Part shown: positions 25,019 to 33,584 of the stretch, in pieces
Layout: every line of letters starts with the position of its first letter
How positions within the stretch are numbered: position 1 is the first letter of the stretch
Source: Nitrosospira multiformis
Lineage (GTDB): Bacteria; Pseudomonadota; Gammaproteobacteria; Burkholderiales; Nitrosomonadaceae
Length of the DNA stretch: 59,856 nt
NCBI RefSeq assembly: GCF_900110185.1
Contig: NZ_FOCT01000017.1
Span: 1-59,856 of the forward strand
Reading direction: 5' to 3'
Notes under the pieces: generated by a model
What the model was told of the DNA's origin: nothing
Database searches by the model: none
The model's input: only the letters and a program-made list of their open reading frames with translations
Made by a program: the position numbers and the translations under genes

Positions 25019-25222
25019 TGGATGAACCACTAGTGGGGGTATAAAGGAATGACCACTGCCAACAAGATTTGGCTGTACCAGGATCAGCTGGGTAGTGTCA
25101 TCGGCAGTGGTTATTTCGGAATTTGACCCTTCAGGTCGGCATGACCTGTTACCTTTGCGACTCGCTTTCTTTCGTACCCACGCATCAGGCATATCGTTAC
25201 CTATGAATGGATATATATCCAC

Positions 25223-25636
25223 TCACTGGCCGAGCAGGGTAAGGCCGAGCACGTCCCCCGCGGCACGCAGCTCCTGATCCAGTGTGGCCAAAGGAAGTTC
25301 GAGGCGCTGGGCCAGTTCGAGATAGGCGGCATCATAGAGGGTGAGACCGCACCGCTCGGCCAAACGCAGTGTGCTTGACCAAGCAAAGGTGTCTGTATCC
25401 GAATCGATCACGATATCCAACAGCCCCAAATCTGTCAGGGCCGCATCTCGGAACTCTTTACTGATGCGTCCTCGCCTGACTCCTCCTTGCAGACTGTTGG
25501 CTACTTCCAAGCGCCAGAGCGATGGCACTCGTGCACCGGCAACGACAACCTGATCGAAAACTTTTTGGGCGGCAGGGGTCAACTCGTCACTGTAGAGCCA
25601 TGCCAAGGTGACTGAACTGTCAAGTATCAAGCTCAC
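25223..25636 (-). CDS. PIN-domain toxin (VapC-like)
   Basis: 137 residues. PIN-domain acidic residues are in place: ILDSSVTLAWLY with Asp6, WRLEVANSL with Glu near residue 44, LTLYDAAYLELAQRL with the third acidic residue and LATLDQELRAAG with the last. VapC-type ribonucleases cut tRNA or rRNA. The gene overlaps the antitoxin gene by four bases (ATGA type), so the two are coupled. It is unrelated at close range to the PIN toxin at 11143-11556. Confidence 0.9.
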   Translation of the reverse strand: MSLILDSSVTLAWLYSDELTPAAQKVFDQVVVAGARVPSLWRLEVANSLQGGVRRGRISKEFRDAALTDLGLLDIVIDSDTDTFAWSSTLRLAERCGLTLYDAAYLELAQRLELPLATLDQELRAAGDVLGLTLLGQ

Positions 25637-25887
25637 GTACGGCCTTCATCACGATAGACTTTCCATTCCTGCCAGTCAAAAGCGCCACCGTGCTTTAGGG
25701 CAACTGCTCGGCTACGGATGCGCTTGGCAGCTGCCATCGCCTTACTGGAATCATGAAGAGGAGTATTCGGAATTAACCGCGCCACAGCTTTGCCATGGCG
25801 GGTGATAATCACCTCTTCACCGTTCTCCACCCAATCGAGCAACGTCCCTAGTTTGTTCTTTGCCTCGAAGGCGCCAACTTCGCGCAT
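25633..25887 (-). CDS. Phd/YefM-type antitoxin
   Basis: 84 residues. The N-terminal part is a Phd/YefM fold: VGAFEAKNKLGTLLDWVENG, then EEVIITRHGKAVARLIP, a common antitoxin signature. The C-terminal tail (GGAFDWQEWKVYRDEGRT) probably binds the PIN toxin. It should repress the operon through the palindromes just upstream (25895-25935). Confidence 0.9.
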   Translation of the reverse strand: MREVGAFEAKNKLGTLLDWVENGEEVIITRHGKAVARLIPNTPLHDSSKAMAAAKRIRSRAVALKHGGAFDWQEWKVYRDEGRT

Positions 25888-25894
25888 TTGATCT

Positions 25895-25935
25895 CCATAT
25901 AAGCTAGACTATATATCCAGCTTATCATGGGTGAA
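25895..25935. promoter_or_regulatory. Likely operator of the Phd/PIN operon
   Basis: ATAAGCT (25899-25905) and AGCTTAT (25919-25925) form an inverted repeat around an A/T-rich centre with CTATATAT; the outer bases CCAT and ATGG extend it. It sits directly before the antitoxin start. TTATCATGGGTGAA (25922-25935) overlaps it and recurs in the palindrome at 25999-26032. Confidence 0.6.
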
Positions 25936-25998
25936 TGGTTCGATCAATAAAATGATTTATCGTGTTTCCAAGAAAACTGCCTCTCCCCTCTCGCTATT

Positions 25999-26032
25999 TT
26001 TACCCATGATAACATATTTTATCATGGGTAAA
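25999..26032. promoter_or_regulatory. Perfect 14-bp palindrome, operator-like
   Basis: TTTACCCATGATAA and TTATCATGGGTAAA pair exactly around CATATT. One half-site recurs with a single change at 25922-25935, next to the antitoxin gene. Twin sites of this kind suggest binding by the antitoxin or another regulator; as RNA it would also be a stable stem-loop. Confidence 0.6.
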
Positions 26033-26092
26033 TTCCCGCCCGGATGCCGCCCAAAAGTATGATAGACCAGGCGCGAGCTCCGGTAGGAGGAG

Positions 26093-26224
26093 TTGGCAGC
26101 CCTCAAGGCGGATATCGACCAGGCCTTGAATGAGATTGGGGCCGGACGGCTGACTGAATTCAATCGCGAGCGGATCGTCGAGTGTGCTAGGAAACTGTTG
26201 GCTGTGCGCAAGCGCCCGGGTTGA
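26093..26224 (+). pseudogene. Possible antitoxin C-terminal fragment
   Basis: A 43-codon frame, bounded upstream by a TAG three codons before TTG at 26093, reads LAALKADIDQALNEIGAGR and then LTEFNRERIVECARKLLA. The pattern resembles the toxin-wrapping end of a ribbon-helix-helix (ParD-like) antitoxin, but the DNA-binding half is missing and the ribosome site is too close. No matching toxin gene follows. Confidence 0.3.
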
Positions 26225-26639
26225 CAGCTGGAACCGGCTTGGCGTGGATATGCGCCTATATGACAATGGTGTGTATAGAAAGGGGATATAGGGGAAAAAA
26301 TCGGGAGGCCCAGCTTGCAGTTCCTCCCAGAGTGCGCCTGTATTGCGGTCACTGGAAACTGTGATGAGAGCTGGATTGAGAGCAGGAATTTTCGCTCTCT
26401 GTCCGCAAGGCATTAATTGTTCACGTGTTGAAAAAAGATTGTCCCCATGATCAGCTAGATACTCGCTTACTTGCTCCTAAGATGGATTTGTATGAGTGAA
26501 GAACTAATGGGGTTCCCGACAGCCCCGGCTGCGCCTACCTCCGGCAGACCGGGGAGCGTATCAGGAGTTACATATTCCCGCACAGAGCCTAATAGGCGAA
26601 ACGGTACGCCAATCGAAAGAAGCGATACGCAGTGAACAA
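26225..26639. other. Intergenic region with a weak small frame
   Basis: A 47-codon proline- and serine-rich frame runs from ATG 26492 to 26635, just before a terminator, but its ribosome site is poor and I recognise nothing in it. Otherwise nothing is supported. Confidence 0.3.
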
Positions 26640-26661
26640 GGCTGCTTATGCGGCCTTTTTT
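26640..26661 (+). terminator. Rho-independent terminator
   Basis: GGCTGC and GCGGCC pair around TTAT, followed at once by TTTTTT. It is a compact classic terminator. It would end a transcript coming from the left, although no firm gene lies directly before it. Confidence 0.65.
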
Positions 26662-26886
26662 ATTGCGGCTTTGCGCCATTTCTTATTTACTGAATTACGG
26701 CTCTCCGTATTACCGGCGTTCAAGATAGTGTCGAAAGGTAGGCGTAGCTGTAATATCGGTCCTATCATTTATCATCGCCTTTTATCCGTCTCACATAGGT
26801 CTTCCCTGATGCGAAGCGGCGGGATTTGTGGTAAAGTTTTCAGGCAGTTGTAACTGGAGAATGGAAGGAAAAGGTAAGGAAGGATC

Positions 26887-27075
26887 ATGGCGAAATTTTA
26901 CGAATCCGATCACACCCGGTTCATGCGTGAACTGTTCGAGAAAAATCCGAAATTGCCGGAGGACCAGCGGGAGGCGCGCGCAATCTGGTGGGACAAAAAG
27001 CTGGACCCGGAAGAGTGCCGGCGTTTCAAGGAATCCGCGGTGCCGCAAAAGGCTTACGTCTATTTCGGAAAATAG
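26887..27075 (+). CDS. DUF3460 family protein
   Basis: 62 residues: MAKFYESDHTRFMRELFEK, then ARAIWWDKKLDPEECRRF and the final VPQKAYVYFGK. This matches DUF3460, a short family found mainly in Betaproteobacteria, with the WWDK and PQKxYVY motifs. The function is unknown. An AAGGAAGG site lies just before the ATG. It marks the left edge of the core-gene block. Confidence 0.9.
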   Translation: MAKFYESDHTRFMRELFEKNPKLPEDQREARAIWWDKKLDPEECRRFKESAVPQKAYVYFGK

Positions 27076-27165
27076 ACATCCCCCTGGGAGCCTGGAAGCT
27101 TTTCCGGGCACTCCCCCGTCCGGATTTCCAGTGTGACGGAAGCGACCGAAAGCGGTTGAAACACG

Positions 27166-28368
27166 TTACATGGCTTCAAACACCCCTGCTGCACCCATTC
27201 CGGTACCCACGCACATGGTCACCATGCCATACTTCTGATGGTGCCGGCGCAAGCCATGCAGCAGCGTCGCAACGCGAATGGCGCCGGTGGCGCCCAGCGG
27301 ATGGCCGAGCGCAATGGCTCCCCCGAGTGGATTAACCTTCTGCCGGTCTAATCCGAGATCATTGATGACTGCAAGGCTTTGTGCGGCAAAAGCCTCGTTC
27401 AGCTCGATCCAGTCGAGATCGTCCTGTTTTAGGCCCACCTGCTTTAGCGCCTTCGGTATTGCCTTCACTGGACCGATGCCCATGATTTCCGGCGGCACGC
27501 CCGCTACCGAATAGCCGAGAAAGCGGCCTATCGGGGTCAGGTTGAACCGCTTCAACGCGCCTTCGCTTGCCAGCACCACCGCACCTGCGCCATCGGACAT
27601 CTGCGAACTGTTACCCGCTGTCACCGTACCATGGGCTGCAAACACCGGCTTGAGCTTGGAAAGAACTTCCGGGTTCGTGCCCGGTCGGGGGCCTTCATCG
27701 GTATCCCGAACCACTGTCACATCGCGTATTTCATGGGAAGCAATATCGGGTCGCTTTTCCACTACAGTATAGGGGGCAATTTCCTGCTCGAACTCCCCCG
27801 TCTCGATTGCTCTCAGCGCCCTTGTGTGGCTCGTCGTCGCAAACTCGTCCTGAGCCTCACGGCTGACCTGCCACCGCTGCGCGACTTTTTCCCCGGTAAT
27901 ACCCATGCCATAGGCGATCGCCACGTTTTCATCGCGCAGGAATATAGCCGGGTCCAAAGCCGGCTTGTTGCCTGACATCGGTACCATGCTCATGCTCTCG
28001 GTGCCGGCCGCTATGATCACATCGGCCTCTCCCAGCCGGATACGGTCGGCGGCAAGCGCCACGGTCTGCAATCCCGATGCGCAGAAACGGTTCACTGTCA
28101 TTCCGGGCACGCTGTTCGGCAACCCCGCCAGCAGAAGCGAGATGCGTGCGACATTCAATCCCTGCTCCGCCTCCGGCATGGCGCAACCTGCTATCACATC
28201 CTCGATGGCAGCAGGGTCGAGACCTTCGCACTGATTGACGGCAGTCTTCAATACGTGGGCGAGCATGTCGTCGGGGCGCACGGTCTTGAACATTCCGCGC
28301 GGCGCCTTGCCTACCGGTGTGCGGACGACAGATACAATGTAAGCATCGCTGGTTTGCTTCGTTGTCAT
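27166..28368 (-). CDS. fadA: Acetyl-CoA acyltransferase (3-ketoacyl-CoA thiolase)
   Basis: 400 residues, full thiolase length. The nucleophile is Cys96 ([11 protein letters not shown]). The second half has the His loop ([14 protein letters not shown]) and the final catalytic Cys ([11 protein letters not shown]). It cleaves 3-ketoacyl-CoA with CoA to release acetyl-CoA in beta-oxidation. It is the last gene of a five-gene minus-strand operon (fadE, fadD, thioesterase, HAD/crotonase, thiolase). The FadA/FadI symbol is by context rather than by proven orthology. Confidence 0.93.
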   Translation of the reverse strand: MTTKQTSDAYIVSVVRTPVGKAPRGMFKTVRPDDMLAHVLKTAVNQCEGLDPAAIEDVIAGCAMPEAEQGLNVARISLLLAGLPNSVPGMTVNRFCASGLQTVALAADRIRLGEADVIIAAGTESMSMVPMSGNKPALDPAIFLRDENVAIAYGMGITGEKVAQRWQVSREAQDEFATTSHTRALRAIETGEFEQEIAPYTVVEKRPDIASHEIRDVTVVRDTDEGPRPGTNPEVLSKLKPVFAAHGTVTAGNSSQMSDGAGAVVLASEGALKRFNLTPIGRFLGYSVAGVPPEIMGIGPVKAIPKALKQVGLKQDDLDWIELNEAFAAQSLAVINDLGLDRQKVNPLGGAIALGHPLGATGAIRVATLLHGLRRHHQKYGMVTMCVGTGMGAAGVFEAM

Positions 28369-28529
28369 GATAAATTTCCTTTACGCTGATTCACAATAAA
28401 AACGATGATGGCTTTGACCGTCCTCGGCTTCCCTGTCGTACTACTGAAAACTGCTCTCGTTGCCTTTTTCGTTCTTATCTGCGTTTGTTCTTTCTGATCA
28501 GCTGTAAGTCGTTAAGTTGCCGGCTTTCC

Positions 28530-31094
28530 TCAGTTCCTGAGGGGTTTTCCCGTTTTCAAGGTATGCTCGATGCGCGCCTGGGTCTTTTCGGTTGCCAGCA
28601 GTTCGATAAACGCATCCCGTTCGAGTTCCAGGAACCATTCCTCATCGACCAGGCTTCCGGGTGTGAGTTCTCCGCCGCACATCACAGAGGCAATCTTGGT
28701 GCCGATCAGAAAGTCATGATCCGAGATAAAGCTACCTTCGTGCATGTTAACCAGCATGCCTTTGATGTTCGCGATGCCGGTTGCGCCGGCAACGGGGATA
28801 CGGCGCGCTCTCAGCGGAGGGCGATAGCCCGCCTCCGCCATTGCCACCGCTAGCGCCTTGGCAACATAAAGCAGTTCAAACCGGTTCATCACGATTTCAT
28901 CGGCACGCTGCAGATATCCCAGCTCTTTGGCTTCCTCCGCACTTTTCGACACTTGGGCCGTGGCCACGCTTTGAAAGTAATTTTTCAGCACGGGAAAAGG
29001 ATCGCCGTCTTTCGCCTTCTGCGCTGCGCGTAGCGCCAACTCCTTGCAGCCTCCTCCCGCTGGCAGCAATCCCACGCCGGCTTCCACCAGTCCGATATAA
29101 CTCTCTAAGGTAGCGACCGCACGATCACAATGCATGATGAATTCACAACCGCCTCCCAGCGCAAGCCCATCCACCGCCGCAATCGTTGGAATCATCGAAT
29201 AGCGCAATGCCTGTGAAGTCTGCTGGAATTGCGCAATCATTGCTTCCACTTCCGCCAGCTTGCCCGCCATCAGCGCATCCGCAAGATTGAGCTTGCGCGC
29301 GGCTTTGAGTACGGCGGATTGCGCTGTTTTCTTGAATTTCTTCGCCAATACGTTGAGGGCTGAAGGAGGCTCTTCGTTCTTGAGGCGCTCGGTTGCCTTC
29401 TTCAGGTTGGCACCAGCAGAAAAGGGAGGCTCGGTCTGCCAGATTATCAGGGCACGCCAGTTACGTTCAGCTTCGTCTATCGCCTGTTGAATCCCATCCA
29501 GCACGTCACTACCGATAGTGTGCATCTTGCTCTTGAAGCTGAGTATGGCAATGCCGTCGTCGCCCTTTTCCATGCGACCACCTGCTTCAGCCTTTTCCGG
29601 CATGCTCCACATCCGCACCGCCCGGGTTTCAAATACGGTCTGGCCATACCGGGGTTCTTCGCTCAGCAGCCGGTCGGGAAACAGTTGCCGCCGGTATACC
29701 GGTAGCGAGGAGCGTAGCCGAAAACTCTTGCTGGAAGGCGCGTAAGAGCCTGGCTTCCTGTGTACTCCCTGTATGTCCGGGTTGACTGCCTGCCCCGAGC
29801 TTTGCCCCAATTCGTGTACCCACTCGGGCAGCGACACACTGCTCATACTCTTTCCAGCGGCGATGTCTTCGCTGATCCATCCGCTGATCTCGCCCCATCC
29901 GGCGGCCTGCCAGGTTTCAAACGGACCCTGCGTCCAGCCGAAGCCCCAGCGTATGGCAAAATCGAGGTCACGGGCATTGTCCGCTATTTCCTCGAGATGC
30001 ACCGCGCAGTAATGAAACAGATCGCGAAACACCGCCCACAGGAACTGGGCTTGCGGATGAGGACTGGCGCGTAGGGCTCCCAGTTTGCCGGCAGGGCTTT
30101 TGTCTTTGAGCAGTTCCGCTATATCGGGGTCCGCCTTGCCCGCCGAGAGCACATATTCGTTTCGTGCAATATCCAGGACGTGAATGTCCTTGCCTGTTTT
30201 CTGGTATACCCCGCGCTTCGTCTTCTGACCGAGCGCGCCTTTGTCTATCAGGGCTTGCAACCAGGGTGGCACTGCATAGTATTCGTGCCAGGGATCACCC
30301 GGCAGCATTTCGCGCATGGTATTGATCACGTGGGCAAGAATATCCAGTCCCACCAGGTCGGCAGTACGGAAAGTCGCACTTTTCGGGCGCCCAATGAGGG
30401 AACCGGTCAAAGCATCCACCACGTCGAATCCAAGTCCGAACTCGCTTGCGTGATGCATGGTGGCGAGCATGGAAAATACACCAATCCGGTTGGCAATAAA
30501 ATTGGGCGTATCTTTCGCGCGGACGACACCCTTGCCCAGGTAAGTAACCAGGAAGGCTTCCAGGTCGTCGAGCATGGTGCTATCACTGGTTGTACAGGGT
30601 ATCAATTCCACCAGGTGCATGTAGCGCGGCGGATTGAAAAAATGGATACCGCAGAAACGGTGGCGCAGTGTTTCCGGGAACACCTGTGCCAGTTGATTGA
30701 TGGACAGTCCCGATGTGTTGCTGGCAAAAATTGTGCGTTCCCCGAGATGCGGCGCTATTTTTGCATACAGTCCCGTTTTCAGATCCATGCGCTCCGCAAT
30801 CGCTTCGATTACGAGATCGCACTCCCCGAGCAGTTCAAGGTTCTGGTCGTAGTTCGCAGGCTGTATGAATGTTGCTCTGGCTGTGCTTGACAGCGGTCGG
30901 GGGTCCTGCTTTTTAAGATTTTCGATTGCCTTGACTACATTCGCATTGGGATCCTCTCCGGCGGAAAGCTCGAATAAGAGAGTTTCAACGTTCGCATTGA
31001 TCAGATGCGCTGCAATCTGCGCTCCCATGACTCCTGCGCCGAGAACGGCGGCCTTGCGCACGGTGAATCCAGAATTATTCACTTTTACCTCCAA
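28530..31094 (-). CDS. 3-hydroxyacyl-CoA dehydrogenase/enoyl-CoA hydratase fusion
   Basis: 854 residues. The 3-hydroxyacyl-CoA dehydrogenase comes first: VLGAGVMGAQIAAHL (NAD site), then ASNTSGLSI, and CGIHFFNPPRYMHLVEL with the catalytic His. The enoyl-CoA hydratase (crotonase) comes last: GLALGGGCEF and GLVEAGVGLLPAGGG, which carry the two catalytic Glu residues. That is the reverse of E. coli FadB and matches the FadN-type order. It carries out hydration and oxidation of enoyl-CoA in beta-oxidation. It forms the multifunctional partner of the thiolase encoded 160 bases downstream. Confidence 0.93.
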   Translation of the reverse strand: MEVKVNNSGFTVRKAAVLGAGVMGAQIAAHLINANVETLLFELSAGEDPNANVVKAIENLKKQDPRPLSSTARATFIQPANYDQNLELLGECDLVIEAIAERMDLKTGLYAKIAPHLGERTIFASNTSGLSINQLAQVFPETLRHRFCGIHFFNPPRYMHLVELIPCTTSDSTMLDDLEAFLVTYLGKGVVRAKDTPNFIANRIGVFSMLATMHHASEFGLGFDVVDALTGSLIGRPKSATFRTADLVGLDILAHVINTMREMLPGDPWHEYYAVPPWLQALIDKGALGQKTKRGVYQKTGKDIHVLDIARNEYVLSAGKADPDIAELLKDKSPAGKLGALRASPHPQAQFLWAVFRDLFHYCAVHLEEIADNARDLDFAIRWGFGWTQGPFETWQAAGWGEISGWISEDIAAGKSMSSVSLPEWVHELGQSSGQAVNPDIQGVHRKPGSYAPSSKSFRLRSSLPVYRRQLFPDRLLSEEPRYGQTVFETRAVRMWSMPEKAEAGGRMEKGDDGIAILSFKSKMHTIGSDVLDGIQQAIDEAERNWRALIIWQTEPPFSAGANLKKATERLKNEEPPSALNVLAKKFKKTAQSAVLKAARKLNLADALMAGKLAEVEAMIAQFQQTSQALRYSMIPTIAAVDGLALGGGCEFIMHCDRAVATLESYIGLVEAGVGLLPAGGGCKELALRAAQKAKDGDPFPVLKNYFQSVATAQVSKSAEEAKELGYLQRADEIVMNRFELLYVAKALAVAMAEAGYRPPLRARRIPVAGATGIANIKGMLVNMHEGSFISDHDFLIGTKIASVMCGGELTPGSLVDEEWFLELERDAFIELLATEKTQARIEHTLKTGKPLRN

Positions 31095-31109
31095 TACGAT
31101 ATGTCCACA

Positions 31110-31529
31110 TCACTCGGGAGGAACCACGCGCGGCTTGCGATGCTCATCGACCGCAACATAGGTTAGCACCGCTTCCGTCACTCGATAGCATATTTCCTTG
31201 TCGCCCTGCCGTAATCCGCGCTGCGCATACACGACCACATCCACCGTAATGGAAGTCCGCCCAATCCGGACGATATTGGCATAGAAGCTTACGACATCGC
31301 CGACGAATACCGGTTGCTTGAATACGAAGGAATTCACGGCCACGGTTACGACGCGACCACGAGCCCGGCGGATGGCGGGAAGGCTACCGGCAATATCCAC
31401 TTGCGCCATGATCCAGCCCCCGAATACGTCTCCCGCATAATTCGTATCCGTAGGCATCGGCACCAGCCGCAGCACCGGGTCAGAATCCTCAGGCAGCGAT
31501 ACCTGAGATTCAGTGTCACTGTCTGTCAT
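31110..31529 (-). CDS. YciA-type acyl-CoA thioesterase
   Basis: 139 residues with the hotdog fold: DTNYAGDVFGGWIMAQVDIAG (GDVFGGWIM is the family mark), VAVNSFVFKQPVFVGDVV, and EAVLTYVAVDEHRKPR at the end. It hydrolyses acyl-CoA to free acid and CoA and may prevent CoA depletion when beta-oxidation stalls. It lies inside the fad operon, 15 bases before the fusion gene. Confidence 0.93.
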   Translation of the reverse strand: MTDSDTESQVSLPEDSDPVLRLVPMPTDTNYAGDVFGGWIMAQVDIAGSLPAIRRARGRVVTVAVNSFVFKQPVFVGDVVSFYANIVRIGRTSITVDVVVYAQRGLRQGDKEICYRVTEAVLTYVAVDEHRKPRVVPPE

Positions 31530-31592
31530 TTTTCATGATTTCAACTGCTCACTCTACCGTGAATTTTGGCATGACAGGCAATGATCTGCTCA

Positions 31593-33584
31593 TTACTTCG
31601 TGTAGAGCCTGTCCACCTCGCTTTTGTAATGGTTCAGCACATAAGTACGCCGCAGTTTCAACGTCGGGGTCAACATCTGGTTCTCGACTGTCCACGGCTC
31701 GGCCACTACGGCAACGCGATATATCTTGGCATAACCTGGAAATCCTTTGATCTGATAAGCGATGCGTTCCAGCAGGATTTCTTCGAACTTCGGATCGCCT
31801 CCTAGACGGCGCCAGTTCCGATCGAGATGGTATTCGTCTGCCATGCTTTCCCAATTTCCGGAATTGAGAACTGCCAGCACAGCTAAATGAGGACGTCCCT
31901 CGCCAACCACCATGACCTGTTCAAATAACGGATCGCGCAGAATCGCTGCTTCCATGTTGGCAGGCGGAATTTTTTCCCCGGTCGACATGACAATGATTTC
32001 CTTTACCCGACCAGTAATGGTGATATGCCCGGACTCATCAATTTCCGCGATATCGCCCGAATTGAGCCACCCGTCCGGGATCATTACCGCTCGCGTGGCC
32101 TCCTCATTGTTCCAGTAACCGAGCATGACGTTAGGTCCGCGAATAAGCAAGGCATTCTGCTCGCCGAGCTTCACCTCCACCCCTGGAATAGGCCGTCCGA
32201 CACTCGATGGAACATTGTCCTCGATCGTATTGCAGCAAACGACCGGGCTGCTTTCCGTCATACCGTAGCCCTGGAGGATGGGTAGGCCCAAGCCGATAAA
32301 TACGCGGGAAACCTCGCTCGATAATGCGGCTCCGCCACTCATTGCTGCGCGCAGCCGCCCTCCCAGTTTGCTCATCACCTTCTTTGCCACCAGTATTTCC
32401 AGCAACGGCCACAGCGCATGGGAAAAATGCTTCTCGGCGCGCCCCTGCTGATACTCGAACCGGTTATACCCGATCTCGACTGCAAGATCGAACAGCCTGC
32501 GGCTCAGCAAGGGACCCTCCGCCAGCTTGGCGCGAATGCCGGCATATATGCGCTCATAGATTCGGGGCACCGAAACGAGGATGGTCGGCCGGATGATCAG
32601 CAGATCCTCCTGCAGCTGGGGAATCGAGCGCGCATACGCCACTGTCGAACCCCGCATCATCGGCACATAGTAACCGGCAGTTCGCTCAAACGTGTGGGAC
32701 AGCGGTAAAAAGGAGAGTAGCACATCGCTTTCTTCGATCGGTACGACCTGCAGGCAGCCATGCGCATTCGTCAGTATATTATGATGACTGAGCATCACGC
32801 CCTTGGGGCGCCCGGATGTGCCCGATGTATAAATGATGGTAGCCAGTTGGTGCGGATCACGAGCGAGGACACGGCTTAGCGCGGCTTCTTCGGAAGCTTG
32901 ATGCTCCGGCTCCGCAGGAAGCTGATAGACGGGTTCCACGCTTGGCAACGACTCGGTCGGTCTCTCGCCGGGGAACCACTCTGGCAGCCAGTCATGCAGC
33001 GCAAGTACGAGCTCGTTCCCTCTATGACCCTGCCTGACGCTGCCCTGGATAATGATGACGCGCACAAGCCCCGCCATCTGGTCACGCACTTCGGAGAAAG
33101 CGAGCCACTGCCCCAATTCCTCCAGCAGAAGTATCTTGACGCCTGCATCCTGAAGGATATAGGCCGCATTATCCGGGCGATCAGTGGGATAAAGCGGCAC
33201 TACCACCAGCCCAAGCCTCAGCGCAGCCTGTTCGAACATTACCCATTCCGGACAATTTCTTAACATTATCCCGACGCGGTCACCCGGTTTGAGCTTTTCC
33301 TTCGATAGCGCAATCACCCAATGTGCAATGCGCTCATCCATTCGCGACCAGGTAAGGTCACGCCACTTGCCGCTCGAGCGGTCATAATCCCGATAGGCTA
33401 TCGCTCCGGGCGTGCGGCGTACCCGCTCGCGGAACAATCCATCCAGAGTTCCCGCAGTTTCCACCGGAATGATGCCCGCCATGTCCTGTCTTCCAGGTGT
33501 TGTAGGGGTTTCCGCTTCGCTTGGCGTTGTTGCCGGAGATAACGCCGATCGAACCTGCTGCCGGCTGGCGGAGGCATTGTTCAT
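31593..33584 (-). CDS. fadD: Long-chain acyl-CoA synthetase
   Basis: 663 residues, AMP-forming. The AMP-binding signature is IIYTSGTSGRPKGVMLSH (around residue 250); GYGMTESSPVV and SGDIAEIDESGHITITGR follow as the later core motifs. It activates fatty acids to acyl-CoA with ATP. The length and the DLTWSRMDERI start fit the FACS group with an N-terminal domain. It overlaps fadE by four bases (ATGA), so the two are translationally coupled. FadD is used by function; orthology with E. coli FadD is not certain. Confidence 0.9.
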   Translation of the reverse strand: MNNASASRQQVRSALSPATTPSEAETPTTPGRQDMAGIIPVETAGTLDGLFRERVRRTPGAIAYRDYDRSSGKWRDLTWSRMDERIAHWVIALSKEKLKPGDRVGIMLRNCPEWVMFEQAALRLGLVVVPLYPTDRPDNAAYILQDAGVKILLLEELGQWLAFSEVRDQMAGLVRVIIIQGSVRQGHRGNELVLALHDWLPEWFPGERPTESLPSVEPVYQLPAEPEHQASEEAALSRVLARDPHQLATIIYTSGTSGRPKGVMLSHHNILTNAHGCLQVVPIEESDVLLSFLPLSHTFERTAGYYVPMMRGSTVAYARSIPQLQEDLLIIRPTILVSVPRIYERIYAGIRAKLAEGPLLSRRLFDLAVEIGYNRFEYQQGRAEKHFSHALWPLLEILVAKKVMSKLGGRLRAAMSGGAALSSEVSRVFIGLGLPILQGYGMTESSPVVCCNTIEDNVPSSVGRPIPGVEVKLGEQNALLIRGPNVMLGYWNNEEATRAVMIPDGWLNSGDIAEIDESGHITITGRVKEIIVMSTGEKIPPANMEAAILRDPLFEQVMVVGEGRPHLAVLAVLNSGNWESMADEYHLDRNWRRLGGDPKFEEILLERIAYQIKGFPGYAKIYRVAVVAEPWTVENQMLTPTLKLRRTYVLNHYKSEVDRLYTK

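Noticed and set aside
26492..26635. 47-codon frame just before a terminator
   Set aside because: The ribosome site is weak and the sequence is low-complexity Pro/Ser/Thr. The terminator beside it is suggestive but not enough.
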